A DNA stretch of 27,799 bases. Source: CAVRZY01 sp963725415. Lineage in GTDB: Bacteria; Acidobacteriota; Terriglobia; Bryobacterales; Bryobacteraceae. Positions 1 through 9,000 of the stretch are shown piece after piece. The number at the start of each line of letters is the position of its first letter. Within the stretch, counting starts at the first letter, position 1. The stretch is taken from assembly GCA_963725415.1 (NCBI GenBank), contig CAVRZY010000125.1, positions 1 to 27,799 on the forward strand, read 5' to 3'. Position numbers and translations under genes: made by a program. Below the pieces are notes generated by a model, which worked only from the letters and a program-made list of their open reading frames with translations, was not told the origin of the DNA and ran no database searches.

Positions 1-781
1 GGTGCCTCTGCTGGCTGCTCAGTTACGTATTGCTATGCTCCTCGACCGTGAGCACGCGGCCGGTCCTGGCTGCCGAAGCCAGCACCGGTCTGCGCATCAA
101 ACGGCCGCAGCCACGAGCAGCTCACCACCTCGGCGCTGATGCCTGCCCAGTGCCTTGCCCGGCTGCCTTGACTGCCTCGCAGGTGAGCGAGCCCATGGCG
201 CAGATGGTCACGTCGCGGCCGGCCGCCAGCACCTCGGCCTTGGCCGGCGTCATGACCCAGCCCTGCGGGTGCAGCGGCGGGAACACCGCGTTGTCCAGGC
301 GGATGTACCCGTGCGGCTGATGGCGTAGTCGAACACCGCACCGGTCTCGGTCGGGTCGCAGGCGCGACTATGTCAATCCGGCCAGGCCGCGCATGATGGC
401 GATGTCGTCGATGGCGTGGTGCGTGGCTGCCAGCGGGCCATAGGCGATGCCGGCATTGAGGCCCACGAGCTTCACGTTGGCCTGCGAGTAGCACACGTCG
501 TTCTTCACCTGCTCGTGCGCCCGGGCGGTGAGAAAGCAGGCTGCGTTGCAGGTAAAGGTGGTAAACCCGCCCAGGGCCAGGCCGGCGGCCACGCCCACCA
601 GATTCTGCTCGGCAGTGCCCACGTTGACCAGCCGCTGCGGGAAGGCCTCGGCAAAGGGCTTGATCTTTGCGGTCGAGGTGGAGTCGCTCACCACCACGGC
701 AACCGGGGTGCCGGCCCGAGCCGCGGCAACGAGTCGCTGCACCATCACGTCGCGCAGGTCCTGCGGCTGGCTTTCCATCAT
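1..781 (-). pseudogene. Transketolase C-terminal subunit, frame-disrupted and cut by the window edge
   Basis: This encodes the pyrimidine-binding and C-terminal half of a split transketolase (pentose phosphate and ketose metabolism). The first 137 codons from the ATG at 781 are clean, including the family stretches VVVSDSTSTAKIKPF, NVGTAEQNLVGVAAGLAL and YGPLAATHHAIDDIAIMRGL. The frame then reaches a stop at 368. Recognisable family sequence continues in other frames: DPTETGAVFDYAISRT near 310-355, VMTPAKAEVLAAGRDVTICAMGSL near 185-260, and GRVLTVEEHSNT near 30-60. At least four one-base shifts are needed to rejoin them. The start overlaps the stop of the N-terminal subunit (TGA at 778-780), as is usual for translationally coupled pairs. 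Conserved sequence on both sides of every shift points to sequencing error rather than long decay, but true pseudogenisation cannot be excluded. Confidence 0.75.
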
Positions 782-1607
782 GCAGAGCTCCTCTTGAGGC
801 CCGGATCAGCTCCTGGGCAGTGGGCACCTTGTGGTGCCAGGCGTTTGGTTCTCGATGAACGAAATCCCCTTGCCCTTGACCGTGGTCGCGATGACCACGT
901 GCGGCGTGCCGCGGCCCGGCGCGAGGGCCTCCATGGTTGCCACAAATGCTGCGACGTCATTCCCGGCCGTGGCGTGCACCTGGAAGCCAAATGCGGTCCA
1001 CTTGTCTGCCAGGGGCTCAAGCGCCATGATGTCCTCGGTGCGGCCGCCGAGTTGCAGCCCGTTTCGGTCGACGATGGCGATGAGGTTGTCGAGGCGCAGT
1101 TGCGCGGCTGCCATTGCAGCCTCCCACACCGAGCCCTCCTGCAGCTCGCCGTCACCCATGAGCACGATGGTGGCGGTAGCTGCGCCGTGACATCCTTGCA
1201 GCGAGCGCCAGGCCCACGCCCACCGACAGCCCGTGGCCCAGGCCCCGGTGCACAGCTCCACCCCAGGAGCCCTGCCGCGCACCGGGTGGCCGGGGAGTCG
1301 CGAGTCCAAGGCAAGGTACGTGTCCAGTTCCTCTTTGGCAGGAACCCGGCCTCTGCCAGGGTGCAGTAGTACCGCCCGCGCCATGGCCCTTGCTCAGGAT
1401 GAATCGGTCGCGGTCCGGGTCATCCAATCGATCCGGGCCGGCACTTCAAGGATGCGGAAATAGAGGCTCGCGAGCATGTCAGCTTCTGAGAGGTCCGCGC
1501 CGATATATTTTCCCCATGCCTGCCCGGCAGTTCATGGCAAGCAGGCTGCGCCTGATCGCGAGGGCCTTCTGTTCGATCTGCGTGGTCTCAAGGCGGTATG
1601 CATTCAT
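778..1607 (-). pseudogene. Transketolase N-terminal (thiamine diphosphate-binding) subunit, frame-disrupted
   Basis: This is the N-terminal half of a split transketolase. Pieces in all three reverse frames, read in order, give a full subunit of about 275 residues: MNAYRLETTQIEQKALAI at the start (ATG at 1607), GKYIGADLSEADMLASLYF, DDPDRDRFILSKGHGA, KEELDTYLALDSRLPGHPV, GLGHGLSVGVGLALAA, LMGDGELQEGSVWEAAMAAA, IVDRNGLQLGG and VKGKGISFIENQT. The MGDGE...N element is the ThDP/metal site and SKGH is the family signature. I count about eight frame changes, for example an extra A in a run near 1512, one near 1418, and several between 1200 and 1400. Function was probably ketol transfer together with the adjacent C-terminal subunit. 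Confidence 0.75.
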
Positions 1608-1702
1608 AGGGGTTGCGCTTTGTTACGATTTGTGCCATCTTTACGATTACTTACGGAAGATCTCCAAACGTAAGTATATCACAAGCCACTGAGGGAGTCA
1701 AT
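1608..1702. promoter_or_regulatory. Divergent control region with repeated TTACG elements
   Basis: This short AT-rich spacer lies between the transketolase start (1607, minus) and the glycosidase start (1703, plus). TTACGATT occurs at 1623-1630 and again at 1641-1648, an 18-bp period. CTTACG (1650-1655) and CGTAAG (1669-1674) form an inverted repeat around a GGAAGATCTCC core. The arrangement resembles an operator for a dimeric or tetrameric sugar-operon repressor. No regulator gene is visible, and the match to any named family is inference. Confidence 0.4.
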
Positions 1703-2043
1703 TTGGTTCCACAATGGGGCATCTTCGAAGCGCGACTGGCTGGGCCATCGGGGGGTAATCCCTTTGAGGATGTGCAGTTGGGTGAACGTTCTCGTGTTTC
1801 GCCGGGGGGTGCGCGGCGAGGATTCACAACGGTGACGGAAAATTGTGGTGCGCTGCATGCCCAGCGTGGTTGGCGAATGGACCTACGTCACGGAGAGCAA
1901 CATGGGCGGCGCTGTCAGGCGTCAAGGGCTCGTTCGTGTGTGGCGCTGCGGAGCCTGGCGTGCATGGCCCGGTGAGGGTGAGCAACGGCTTCCACTTTGC
2001 CCATGCCGATGGCACACCCTTCCACCCCATCGGCACGACCGCC
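1703..2043 (+). pseudogene. N-terminal fragment of a DUF5060-type glycoside hydrolase
   Basis: Only about 110 residues are present. VPQWGIFEARLAGPSGGNPF, GEWTYVTESN, GVKGSFVCGAAEPGVHGPV and VSNGFHFAHADGTPFHPIGT match the DUF5060 beta-sandwich and the start of the following catalytic barrel in putative glycosidases (DUF4038/DUF5605-type relatives). A TTG at 1703 with GAGGGAG five bases upstream is the best start. The pieces lie in different frames, with breaks near 1800, 1845 and 1900. The coding similarity ends at GTTA, near 2043, where the expected continuation (an aromatic-rich stretch of the barrel) is missing. The divergent transketolase pair would fit a sugar-utilisation locus. Confidence 0.6.
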
Positions 2044-2045
2044 CC
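2041..2045. other. Probable chimeric junction
   Basis: The plus-strand glycosidase frame and the minus-strand exported protein both lose their family continuation at the same few bases. Neither has a natural end here. To the left, frames break roughly every 100-150 bases. To the right, reading frames of thousands of bases are clean. This pattern fits an assembly join or an error-prone contig end better than a biological rearrangement, though only read mapping can decide. Confidence 0.6.
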
Positions 2046-2290
2046 GTGACACTGGGAAGCGTCAGAATCTTCCCAGAGCCAGCCGCGAAGCTGTAGGAGG
2101 GCGGAAGCACACCGTCGAAGGCAGAAGCGCGGCCTGCTGCGAAGATGTTAGCTCGCCCGTCCACAACCAGAGTCGCACTGCCGGCACTGGGACCTGTTGG
2201 AGATTCCACACACTGCACCGCCCAAGCTCCAAACAACAGCCCCAGGAGCAATCCCGCACATCTCCTGCCTGATCGCACCTGACGAATCAT
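2044..2290 (-). CDS. Exported protein, N-terminal fragment (3' end lost at junction)
   Basis: About 82 residues remain. A signal peptide is visible (basic n-region MIRQVRSGRR, hydrophobic GLLLGLLFGAWAV). It is followed by a segment, ATLVVDGRANIFAAGR...VLPPSYSFAAGSGKILTL, that resembles N-terminal beta-sandwich regions of exported acidobacterial proteins. I cannot name the family with certainty. The ATG at 2290 has an AGGAGG ribosome site five to six bases upstream. The gene starts 9 bp after the stop of the upstream 1246-residue repeat protein, so it is the last visible member of that operon. Codons past about 2044 in this frame have no family-like sequence, consistent with truncation at the junction. 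Confidence 0.55.
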
Positions 2291-2299
2291 GTCACCCTC

Positions 2300-5200
2300 C
2301 TACTTCACCGCCATCGTCACTCCCTCCTGGCTGCTCTTCTCGCCAACTGTCAAGACCACCGGCACCACATTCCCCGTGGCAACGCTCGCGGGCACCTGCA
2401 CGTTCACTTGCAGCAGACCCGCCACCGAGCCTGGCGCTCCACCCGCGTAGAGCACCTGCGCTTCCACCCCGCCGATCTTTACCGACACCGGCAGCTTCGG
2501 CTTGGGCAATGCTTCCGGCGACGCAAAACGCCCGTCGGCTACCTGCGGGTCCGTCTCCCCTTCCCCGGTCGCGTACACCATCACCACTGACCCCTTCTCG
2601 GCCGGGTTGGCCGCCGAGTTCACGGTGTAGTTCTGATTCAGGATCGCCCCCTGCCCCTGCCCCGACGCGTTGATAGCGAAGATCCCAGGCGCGCTGGCGG
2701 CCACCTGCGCCACCACGGTGTTGCTCTTCGCGCCCTTGTACTGCACCTCCACCTTGGCCTGCGTGGTCCCCGCCACGGCATAGGGCACGATGGCGCTGAG
2801 CTGGCTGGCCTGCACGTACAGCAGCGGCGCCGGAATGTTGTCGAACAACACTTGGACCTCCGCCAGCGTGGTGGCCACCTGCCCGGCCTCGTTGAGCTGC
2901 AAGTTCATCAAGCTGGCCGGCCCCAGGTTGCTGCCGAAGAAGGTGACGATCTCCCCCGGCGCCACTGCACCGCCTTTCATGCTGGCCCCGTTGACTAGGC
3001 TGAACACCTGCGGCGGTCCTTCCGGCCGGTTGACGAACAGCCGCACTCCGACCGCCTGCCGGTTTCCCCCAGCCACAATGGTCACTTCCCCGGTGTAAAC
3101 CCCCGCCGCCAGGCCGGTCGGGTTTACCGACACCGCCACGCTTGAGGGAGTCGTGCCGCTGAAGGGGCTCGCAGAGAGCCAGTTGCCTCCCGACGCCGTG
3201 GTGAACGTCACTGAAAAGCTGATCGGCGAACCCCCGCTCGACACCGAAACCGATTGCGGAGCCGGCGGCGATCCACCCAGCTCATAGCTGAACAGCAGCG
3301 AGTCGGGACTTACCGTCAAAGACGGGCTTACGATAGCCAGGTCAAGTGTCTTTGTCGCCGCACCCCCTGCGTTGTCGGAGACCCGCACGGTAAAGTTCGA
3401 GCTGCCCGCGGCCCTCGGCGTCCCGCTGATCACGCCCGTCGAGGAGCTCAGCGATAGTCCCGAGGGAAGAGAGCCGGCCATGATCGACCAGGTGTAGGGA
3501 GGCGTCCCCTCCGCCGCCTCCAGTCTCTGCGAATAAGGCGTCCCCACGGTGCCCTCGGGCAACGGCGAGTCGGTAGTGATCCTCAGAAGGGCTGCCTGAC
3601 ATCGTCCGCTGCATTCCACCACAATTCGGTACCCGTAGGCCTGGTTCACATCCGCGTCGTAGATCCGAACCACGTATTCGCCTGTGGCGGTCAGCGTCTC
3701 CTGAATCTTCACGCTGTTGCTATAACGATCCCCTCCAACCGCCACCCGGTTGTTGCTGGGATTGTAGAGTTCGACGTACGGAGTCCCTTCCCCGCCCTGC
3801 TTGGTGACCTGAATGGTGACTGCGTCTCCGGTCGCGCCGCCAAAGGAATAAAAATCCACCCCGCCCGCGAAGCTGATGTTGCCATTCAGCGCCTGCCCGA
3901 AGGTGATAGGCGTGGTCGCAAGCGGGGGAACCAGGCGCTGTACGAAGATCTGGTAGCCCACCGATTCGTTGACATCCGCGTCGTAAACCCGGATCACGTG
4001 CTGGCCGCTGGCCGTAAGGCGCACCTCCGAACGCACAATCGAGGTCCATCGATCTCCTTGGGCGTCGATGCGCGTGTTGCTGGGATCGTAGACCTCAAAA
4101 TACGGCGTCCCTGGGCCGCCCACCTTGGTGAGCTGCACGGAAACCACCTGGCCCATCAGGCCGTTGAAGGCATAGAACTCCACGGCGCCCGGGTAGCTGA
4201 TGTTGCCGCTGAGCGGCTGCCCGAAGGTGAGCGAGGTGGTCGAAAGCGGCGGAACCAGGCGCTGCACGTAGAGCTGATAGCTCAACGACTCATTCACGTC
4301 GGCGTCGTAAACCCGGATCACGTACTGGCCGGTCCCGGTCAGCCGCACCTCCGAGCGGGCGATCGTGCTCCATCGATCCCCGCGTGTGTCGATCAGCGTA
4401 TTGCTGGGATCGTAAACCTCAAAGTACGGCGTGCCTGTCCCGCCTAGCTTGGTGGCTTGAACAGACACCACCTGTCCCGCCGTGCCGCTGAAGGTGTAAA
4501 AGTCCACGCCGCCGGGGAAACTGATGTTGCCGTTGAGCGGCTGCCCGAAGGTGATCGCCGTGGTCGAAAGCGGGGGGACCAACCGCTGTACCAAGATCTG
4601 GTAGCTCACCGATTCGTTGACGTCCGCATCGTAGACCCGGATGACGTAGTCGCCGGTCGCCGTCAGCCGAACCTCTGAGCGTACGATTCCGGTCCATCGA
4701 TCCCCCCGTGCGTCGATGCGCGTGTTGCTGGGATCGTAGACCTCAAAGTACGGCGTCCCTGCCCCGCCCACCTTGCTCGCCTGCACCGACACCACCTGCC
4801 CGGCCGTCCCGCTGAAGGAGTAAAAGTCCACGCCGCCGACAAAGCTGATATTGCCATTGAGCGGCTGTCCGAAAGCGATGGGCGTCGTCGAAAACGGGGG
4901 AACCAGCCGCTGCACGAAGATCTGATAGCTCACCGATTCGTTGACATCCGCGTCGTAGACCCGGATCACGTACTGCCCGGTTCCCGTCAGGCGGACCTCC
5001 GAACGCACAATCGTGGCCCAGCGGTCTCCCTGCGCGTCGATCCGCATGTTACCGGGATCGTAGACCTCAAAATAGGGCGTCCCTGCTCCGCCTACCTTGC
5101 TCACCTGCACGGAGACCACTTGCCCTGCCGTCCCGCTGAACGAATAGAAATCCACGCCGCCGACGTAGCTGATGGTGCCGTTGAGCGGCTGCCCGAAGGA

Positions 5201-6040
5201 GATGGCCGTGGTCGAAAGCGGCGGTACCAGGCGCTGCACGAAGATCTGATAGCTCAGTGCTTCGTTGACATCCGCGTCGTAGACCCGGATCACGTACTGC
5301 CCGCTCCCCGTCAGGCGGACCTCCGAACGCACAATCGCAGTCCAGCGGTCTCCCTGCGCGTCGATCCGCATGTTACCGGGATCGTAGACCTCAAAATAGG
5401 GCGTCCCTGCCCCGCCTGCCTTGCTCACCTGCACGGAGACCACTTGCCCAGCCGTCCCGCTGAACGTGTAGAAATCCACGCCGCCGGCAAAGCCGATATT
5501 GCCGTTCAGCGGCTGGCCGAAGCTGATCGGCGTGGCCACCAGCGGCGGCACGGCCCGTTGCAGGAAGACCTGATAGGTCAGGGTTTCGTTGTCGTCCGCG
5601 TCCTGCACGCGAATGCGATAAATCCCGGTTTTGACCAGTTGCGCCTCCGACCGGGCAATTCCGCTCCAGCGGTCCCCTTGGGCATCAATTCGGATACTGC
5701 CGGGGTCGGAAAGCTCAAAATAGGGCGTGCCCGCCCCGCTCAACTTGGTGACCTGGATGAGGACCATCTGACCGGCTGTCCCGGCGAACTGGAAAGAATC
5801 CGTGTCGCCAATGGGACTGATGTCGCAGCTCACCACATCCCCGTAATTGATCGTCATGTTGGTCGGTTCCGGATCGCACGGCCGCATCTGTGCAACGGCT
5901 CTGGCCGGGCAGAACAGGAGCTCCGCAACCGCCAGGAGCAGTACTGTGGAGCAGGCTCTCCAGCCTGCCGTGCCGAGACTCGTCTCGGCGCCTTCCTGGA
6001 GTTCCAAGTGCTCCGTTTTCATACTCCCGCGCTGATCCAC
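2300..6040 (-). CDS. Giant exported repeat protein with seven PPC-like repeats, He_PIG, BACON and TIGR03437-like C-terminus
   Basis: This is a 1246-residue exported protein. Residues 1-51 form a long n-region plus signal peptide (STVLLLAVAELLFC...AVAQ). Seven repeats follow. The first (about 52-178) is divergent and opens with CDPEPTNM. The next five are exactly 108 residues each (179-718), and the last ends near 814. Each repeat has the core GGVDFYSFSGTAGQVVSVQ, then GTPYFEVYDP, RIDAQGDRW and YVIRVYDADVNES. This resembles bacterial pre-peptidase C-terminal (PPC) beta-sandwiches. Residues about 815-905 are He_PIG-like (PPYTWSIMAGSLPSGLSL), 906-1010 BACON-like (SGGNWLSASPFSG), and 1012-1246 the Solibacter C-terminal domain (VNGASMKGGAVAPGEIVTFF). 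The start is GTG at 6040 with GAGG eight bases upstream; the ATG at 6022 is an alternative. The gene begins 5 bp after the stop of its upstream paralogue. A surface or adhesive role is inference only. Confidence 0.85.
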   Translation of the reverse strand: MDQRGSMKTEHLELQEGAETSLGTAGWRACSTVLLLAVAELLFCPARAVAQMRPCDPEPTNMTINYGDVVSCDISPIGDTDSFQFAGTAGQMVLIQVTKLSGAGTPYFELSDPGSIRIDAQGDRWSGIARSEAQLVKTGIYRIRVQDADDNETLTYQVFLQRAVPPLVATPISFGQPLNGNIGFAGGVDFYTFSGTAGQVVSVQVSKAGGAGTPYFEVYDPGNMRIDAQGDRWTAIVRSEVRLTGSGQYVIRVYDADVNEALSYQIFVQRLVPPLSTTAISFGQPLNGTISYVGGVDFYSFSGTAGQVVSVQVSKVGGAGTPYFEVYDPGNMRIDAQGDRWATIVRSEVRLTGTGQYVIRVYDADVNESVSYQIFVQRLVPPFSTTPIAFGQPLNGNISFVGGVDFYSFSGTAGQVVSVQASKVGGAGTPYFEVYDPSNTRIDARGDRWTGIVRSEVRLTATGDYVIRVYDADVNESVSYQILVQRLVPPLSTTAITFGQPLNGNISFPGGVDFYTFSGTAGQVVSVQATKLGGTGTPYFEVYDPSNTLIDTRGDRWSTIARSEVRLTGTGQYVIRVYDADVNESLSYQLYVQRLVPPLSTTSLTFGQPLSGNISYPGAVEFYAFNGLMGQVVSVQLTKVGGPGTPYFEVYDPSNTRIDAQGDRWTSIVRSEVRLTASGQHVIRVYDADVNESVGYQIFVQRLVPPLATTPITFGQALNGNISFAGGVDFYSFGGATGDAVTIQVTKQGGEGTPYVELYNPSNNRVAVGGDRYSNSVKIQETLTATGEYVVRIYDADVNQAYGYRIVVECSGRCQAALLRITTDSPLPEGTVGTPYSQRLEAAEGTPPYTWSIMAGSLPSGLSLSSSTGVISGTPRAAGSSNFTVRVSDNAGGAATKTLDLAIVSPSLTVSPDSLLFSYELGGSPPAPQSVSVSSGGSPISFSVTFTTASGGNWLSASPFSGTTPSSVAVSVNPTGLAAGVYTGEVTIVAGGNRQAVGVRLFVNRPEGPPQVFSLVNGASMKGGAVAPGEIVTFFGSNLGPASLMNLQLNEAGQVATTLAEVQVLFDNIPAPLLYVQASQLSAIVPYAVAGTTQAKVEVQYKGAKSNTVVAQVAASAPGIFAINASGQGQGAILNQNYTVNSAANPAEKGSVVMVYATGEGETDPQVADGRFASPEALPKPKLPVSVKIGGVEAQVLYAGGAPGSVAGLLQVNVQVPASVATGNVVPVVLTVGEKSSQEGVTMAVK
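3599..5887 (-). repeat. Seven in-frame tandem repeats, 324-bp period
   Basis: The repeat unit is 324 bp (108 codons), measured for example from the CGCATGTTACCGGGATCG element near 5042 to its copy near 5366. Neighbouring central copies are strongly conserved at the DNA level, while the outer two are diverged. This suggests amplification by unequal crossing over from the centre. Copy number may be misestimated in a short-read assembly. Confidence 0.85.
5951..5989. repeat. REP-like double palindrome inside a coding sequence
   Basis: Two adjacent perfect hairpins are present: GCAGGCT-CTCC-AGCCTGC (5951-5968) and GCCGAGAC-TC-GTCTCGGC (5972-5989), separated by three bases. They encode residues 18-30 of the 1246-residue protein, just before the hydrophobic core of the signal peptide. 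The layout is that of extragenic palindromic elements, but here it is in frame in a gene. As an mRNA structure it would sit 50-90 nt downstream of the start codon. Confidence 0.6.
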
Positions 6041-6045
6041 GACCC

Positions 6046-9000
6046 CTACCTCACCGCCATCGTCACTTCCTCCTGGCTGCTTTTCCCGCCAATCGTCAAG
6101 ACCACCGGCACCGCATTCCCGGTAGCCACGCTCGCGGGCACCTGCACGTTCACTTGCAGCAGACCCGCCACCGAACCCGGCGCTCCACCCGCGTACAACA
6201 CCTCCGCGTCCAGCCGCCGATCTTCACCGACACCGGCAGTTTCGGCTTCGGCAATGCCTCGGGTGAGGTAAAACGCCCATCCGCTACCTGCGGGTCCGTC
6301 TCCCCCTCCCCGGTGGCGTACACCATCACTACGGCACCCTTCTCTGCCGGGTTGGCCGCCGAGTTCACGGTGTAATTTTGATTCAGAATCGCCCCCTGCC
6401 CCTTCCCCGACGAATCGATCGTGAAGACCCCGGGCGCACTCGCGGCCACCTGCGCCACCACGGTGTTGCTTTTCGTGCCCTTGTACCGCACCTCCACCTT
6501 GGCCTGCGTGGTTCCCGCCACGGCATAGGGCACGATGGCGCTGAGCTGGCTGGCCTGCACGTACAACAGCGGCGCCGGGATGTTGTCGAAGGTCACCTGA
6601 ACCTCCGCCAGCGTGGTGGCCACCTGCCCCGCCTCGTTGAGTTGCAAGTTCATCAAGCTGGCGGGCCCCAGGTTGATCCCGAAAAACGTCACGATCTCCC
6701 CCGCCGCCGCCGTACCACCCTTCATGCTGGCTCCATTGACCATGCTGAACACCTGCGGGGGCCCGTCCGGACGGTTGACGAACAGTAGCACCTCCACCCG
6801 CTGCGGGCTGTTGGGGGCCCCGCCGGCCGCGATGATCACCATGCCTGAGTAGATCCCCACGGCCAGCCCCGTGGGATTCACCAGCACGCTCAGCGTGGCC
6901 GGCGTGGCGCCGCTTGGGGGATTCACCAGCAGCCAGTTCCCTCCCGAAGTGGTAGATGCCGTCGCCGTGAAGCTCACCGAGGAGCCGCTGCTCGATAGCG
7001 CTACCGTTTGCGCGACCGGAGGCGGGTCCCCCATCAGGTAGGTGAACACCAGCGAGCTGCGCCCCACACTCAGCGTTACGCCGCTGATCGTCAAGCTGAA
7101 TGACTTGGTGCCCGTGGCCCCGGCGCTGTCGGTTACCTGCGCGGCGAAGGTGAATGTCCCCGCGCCGCTGGGCGTGCCGCTCACCGCGCCGCTGGAGCCG
7201 TTCAGCGTCAGCCCGGGCGGAAGCGCCCCGCCGGTCAGCGCCCACCGGTATGGCGGCGCCCCTCCCGTAGCCGCCAGCGTATATGAGTAGGCTATTCCAA
7301 CACCGCCGTTCGGTAGGGACGAAGCGGTACTGATGGTGGGAGGCGCGGCAGCCCACCCGCACTGCCCGGCGCACTGCACGTCCACTCGGTAGGCAACTGT
7401 CTGATTGTGACCCTCCTCGTAGACCAGAATTGCCGCGGGGCCGACCCGCTGAAGACGGCCTTCGGCCTTGGTGAATGTCTCATTCGAAAACGTGGGACAA
7501 CGATCGACAAGCCGGGTCCCAGCGAAATCAAACAGCGCCACGCACGGACGCCCTTCCCCGCTCTGCCGGGACGCCGTGACAGTTACCGTGTCCCCGGCAG
7601 TTCCGCTGAATGAGTAACTGTCCACATCCCCAATTGGATTGAGTTCCGCCTCAAAGCCCTGTCCGGACCGCACCAGCACTGCGGCCGCCGACGGCGGGCC
7701 AGTACCCTCCAAGGAGAGTGAGTAGCTGACCGTGCCATCGTTGCCCTCCTCGGAAACATGGATCGCGTGAATGCCCGATTTGGTCAACTTCGCATCGATC
7801 ATGGTGAACATGTCACTCGAAAAGGTGGGACAACGGCTGGTGATGCTGGTCCCGTCCGGCCCGTAGAGCGCCAAACAAGGGCGCCCGGTTGAACCCTCTC
7901 GGCGGGCGGCTGAAATCCTCACCGCTTGCTCTGCGGAAGCCGTGAACCGAAACACATCCACGTCTCCCTTCGACTCGATCTGGCAAGTGATCAGGTCGCC
8001 AGGGGAGATCAGCATGTTCGTGGGTTCCGCAGCACACGGTATCCCATCCAAGACGGCTCCAGCAGGTCTGACAGCAATGCTGAAGGACCGGCTCGCGGTC
8101 GTCCGGGCGCTGTCGGCAACTTGCACTGAGAAGTTGAACGAGCCGTCCGCTGCGGGTGTGCCGATGAGCGTACCGCCGGAAGGATCCAGGGAGAGACCAA
8201 CTGGCAGGCCGCCAGCGCTCAGCGACCAGGTGTACGGCGGTGCGCCCCCCTCCGCACTCAACACCCTCGTGTAAGGCTGGCCTGCTACGGCGTCTGGGAG
8301 TGGCGGCGTGGTGTTGATCACGAGCTGCGAGTCAGGCGCCAGGCACTGCCCGGCGCACTGCACCTCCACTCGGTAGGCAACTGTCTGATTGTGACCCTCC
8401 TCGTAGACCAGAATCGCCGCGGGGCCGACCCGCTGAAGACGGCCTTCGGCCTTGGTGAATGTCTCATTCGAAAACGTGGGACAACGATCGACAAGCCGGG
8501 TCCCAGCGAAATCAAACAGCGCCACGCACGGACGCCCTTCCCCGCTCTGCCGGGACGCCGTGACAGTTACCGTGTCCCCGGCAGTTCCGCTGAATGAGTA
8601 ACTGTCCACATCCCCAATTGGATTGAGTTCCGCCTCAAAGCCCTGTCCGGACCGCACCAGCACTGCGGCCGCCGACGGCGGGCCAGTACCCTCCAAGGAG
8701 AGTGAGTAGCTGACCGTGCCATCGTTGCCCTCTTCGGAAACATGGATCGCGTGAACGCCCGATTTGGTCAACTTCGCATCGATCGTGGTGAACATGTCAC
8801 TCGAAAAGGTGGGACAACGGCTGGTGATGCTGGTCCCGTCCGGCCCGTAGAGCGCCAGACAAGGGCGCCCGGCTGAACCCTCTCGGCGGGCGGCTGAAAT
8901 CCTCACCGCTTGCTCTGCGGAAGCTGTGAACCGAAACACATCCACGTCTCCCTTCGACTCGATCTGGCAAGTGATCAGGTCGCCCCGGGAGATCAGCATG

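Noticed and set aside
368..372. Programmed frameshift in the transketolase C-terminal subunit
   Set aside because: There is no slippery site, and many other one-base breaks occur in the same 2 kb, so error or decay explains it better.
5120..6271. 383-codon plus-strand frame across the giant gene boundary
   Set aside because: It runs antisense through repeated PPC-like units and across two gene ends, and has no family resemblance.
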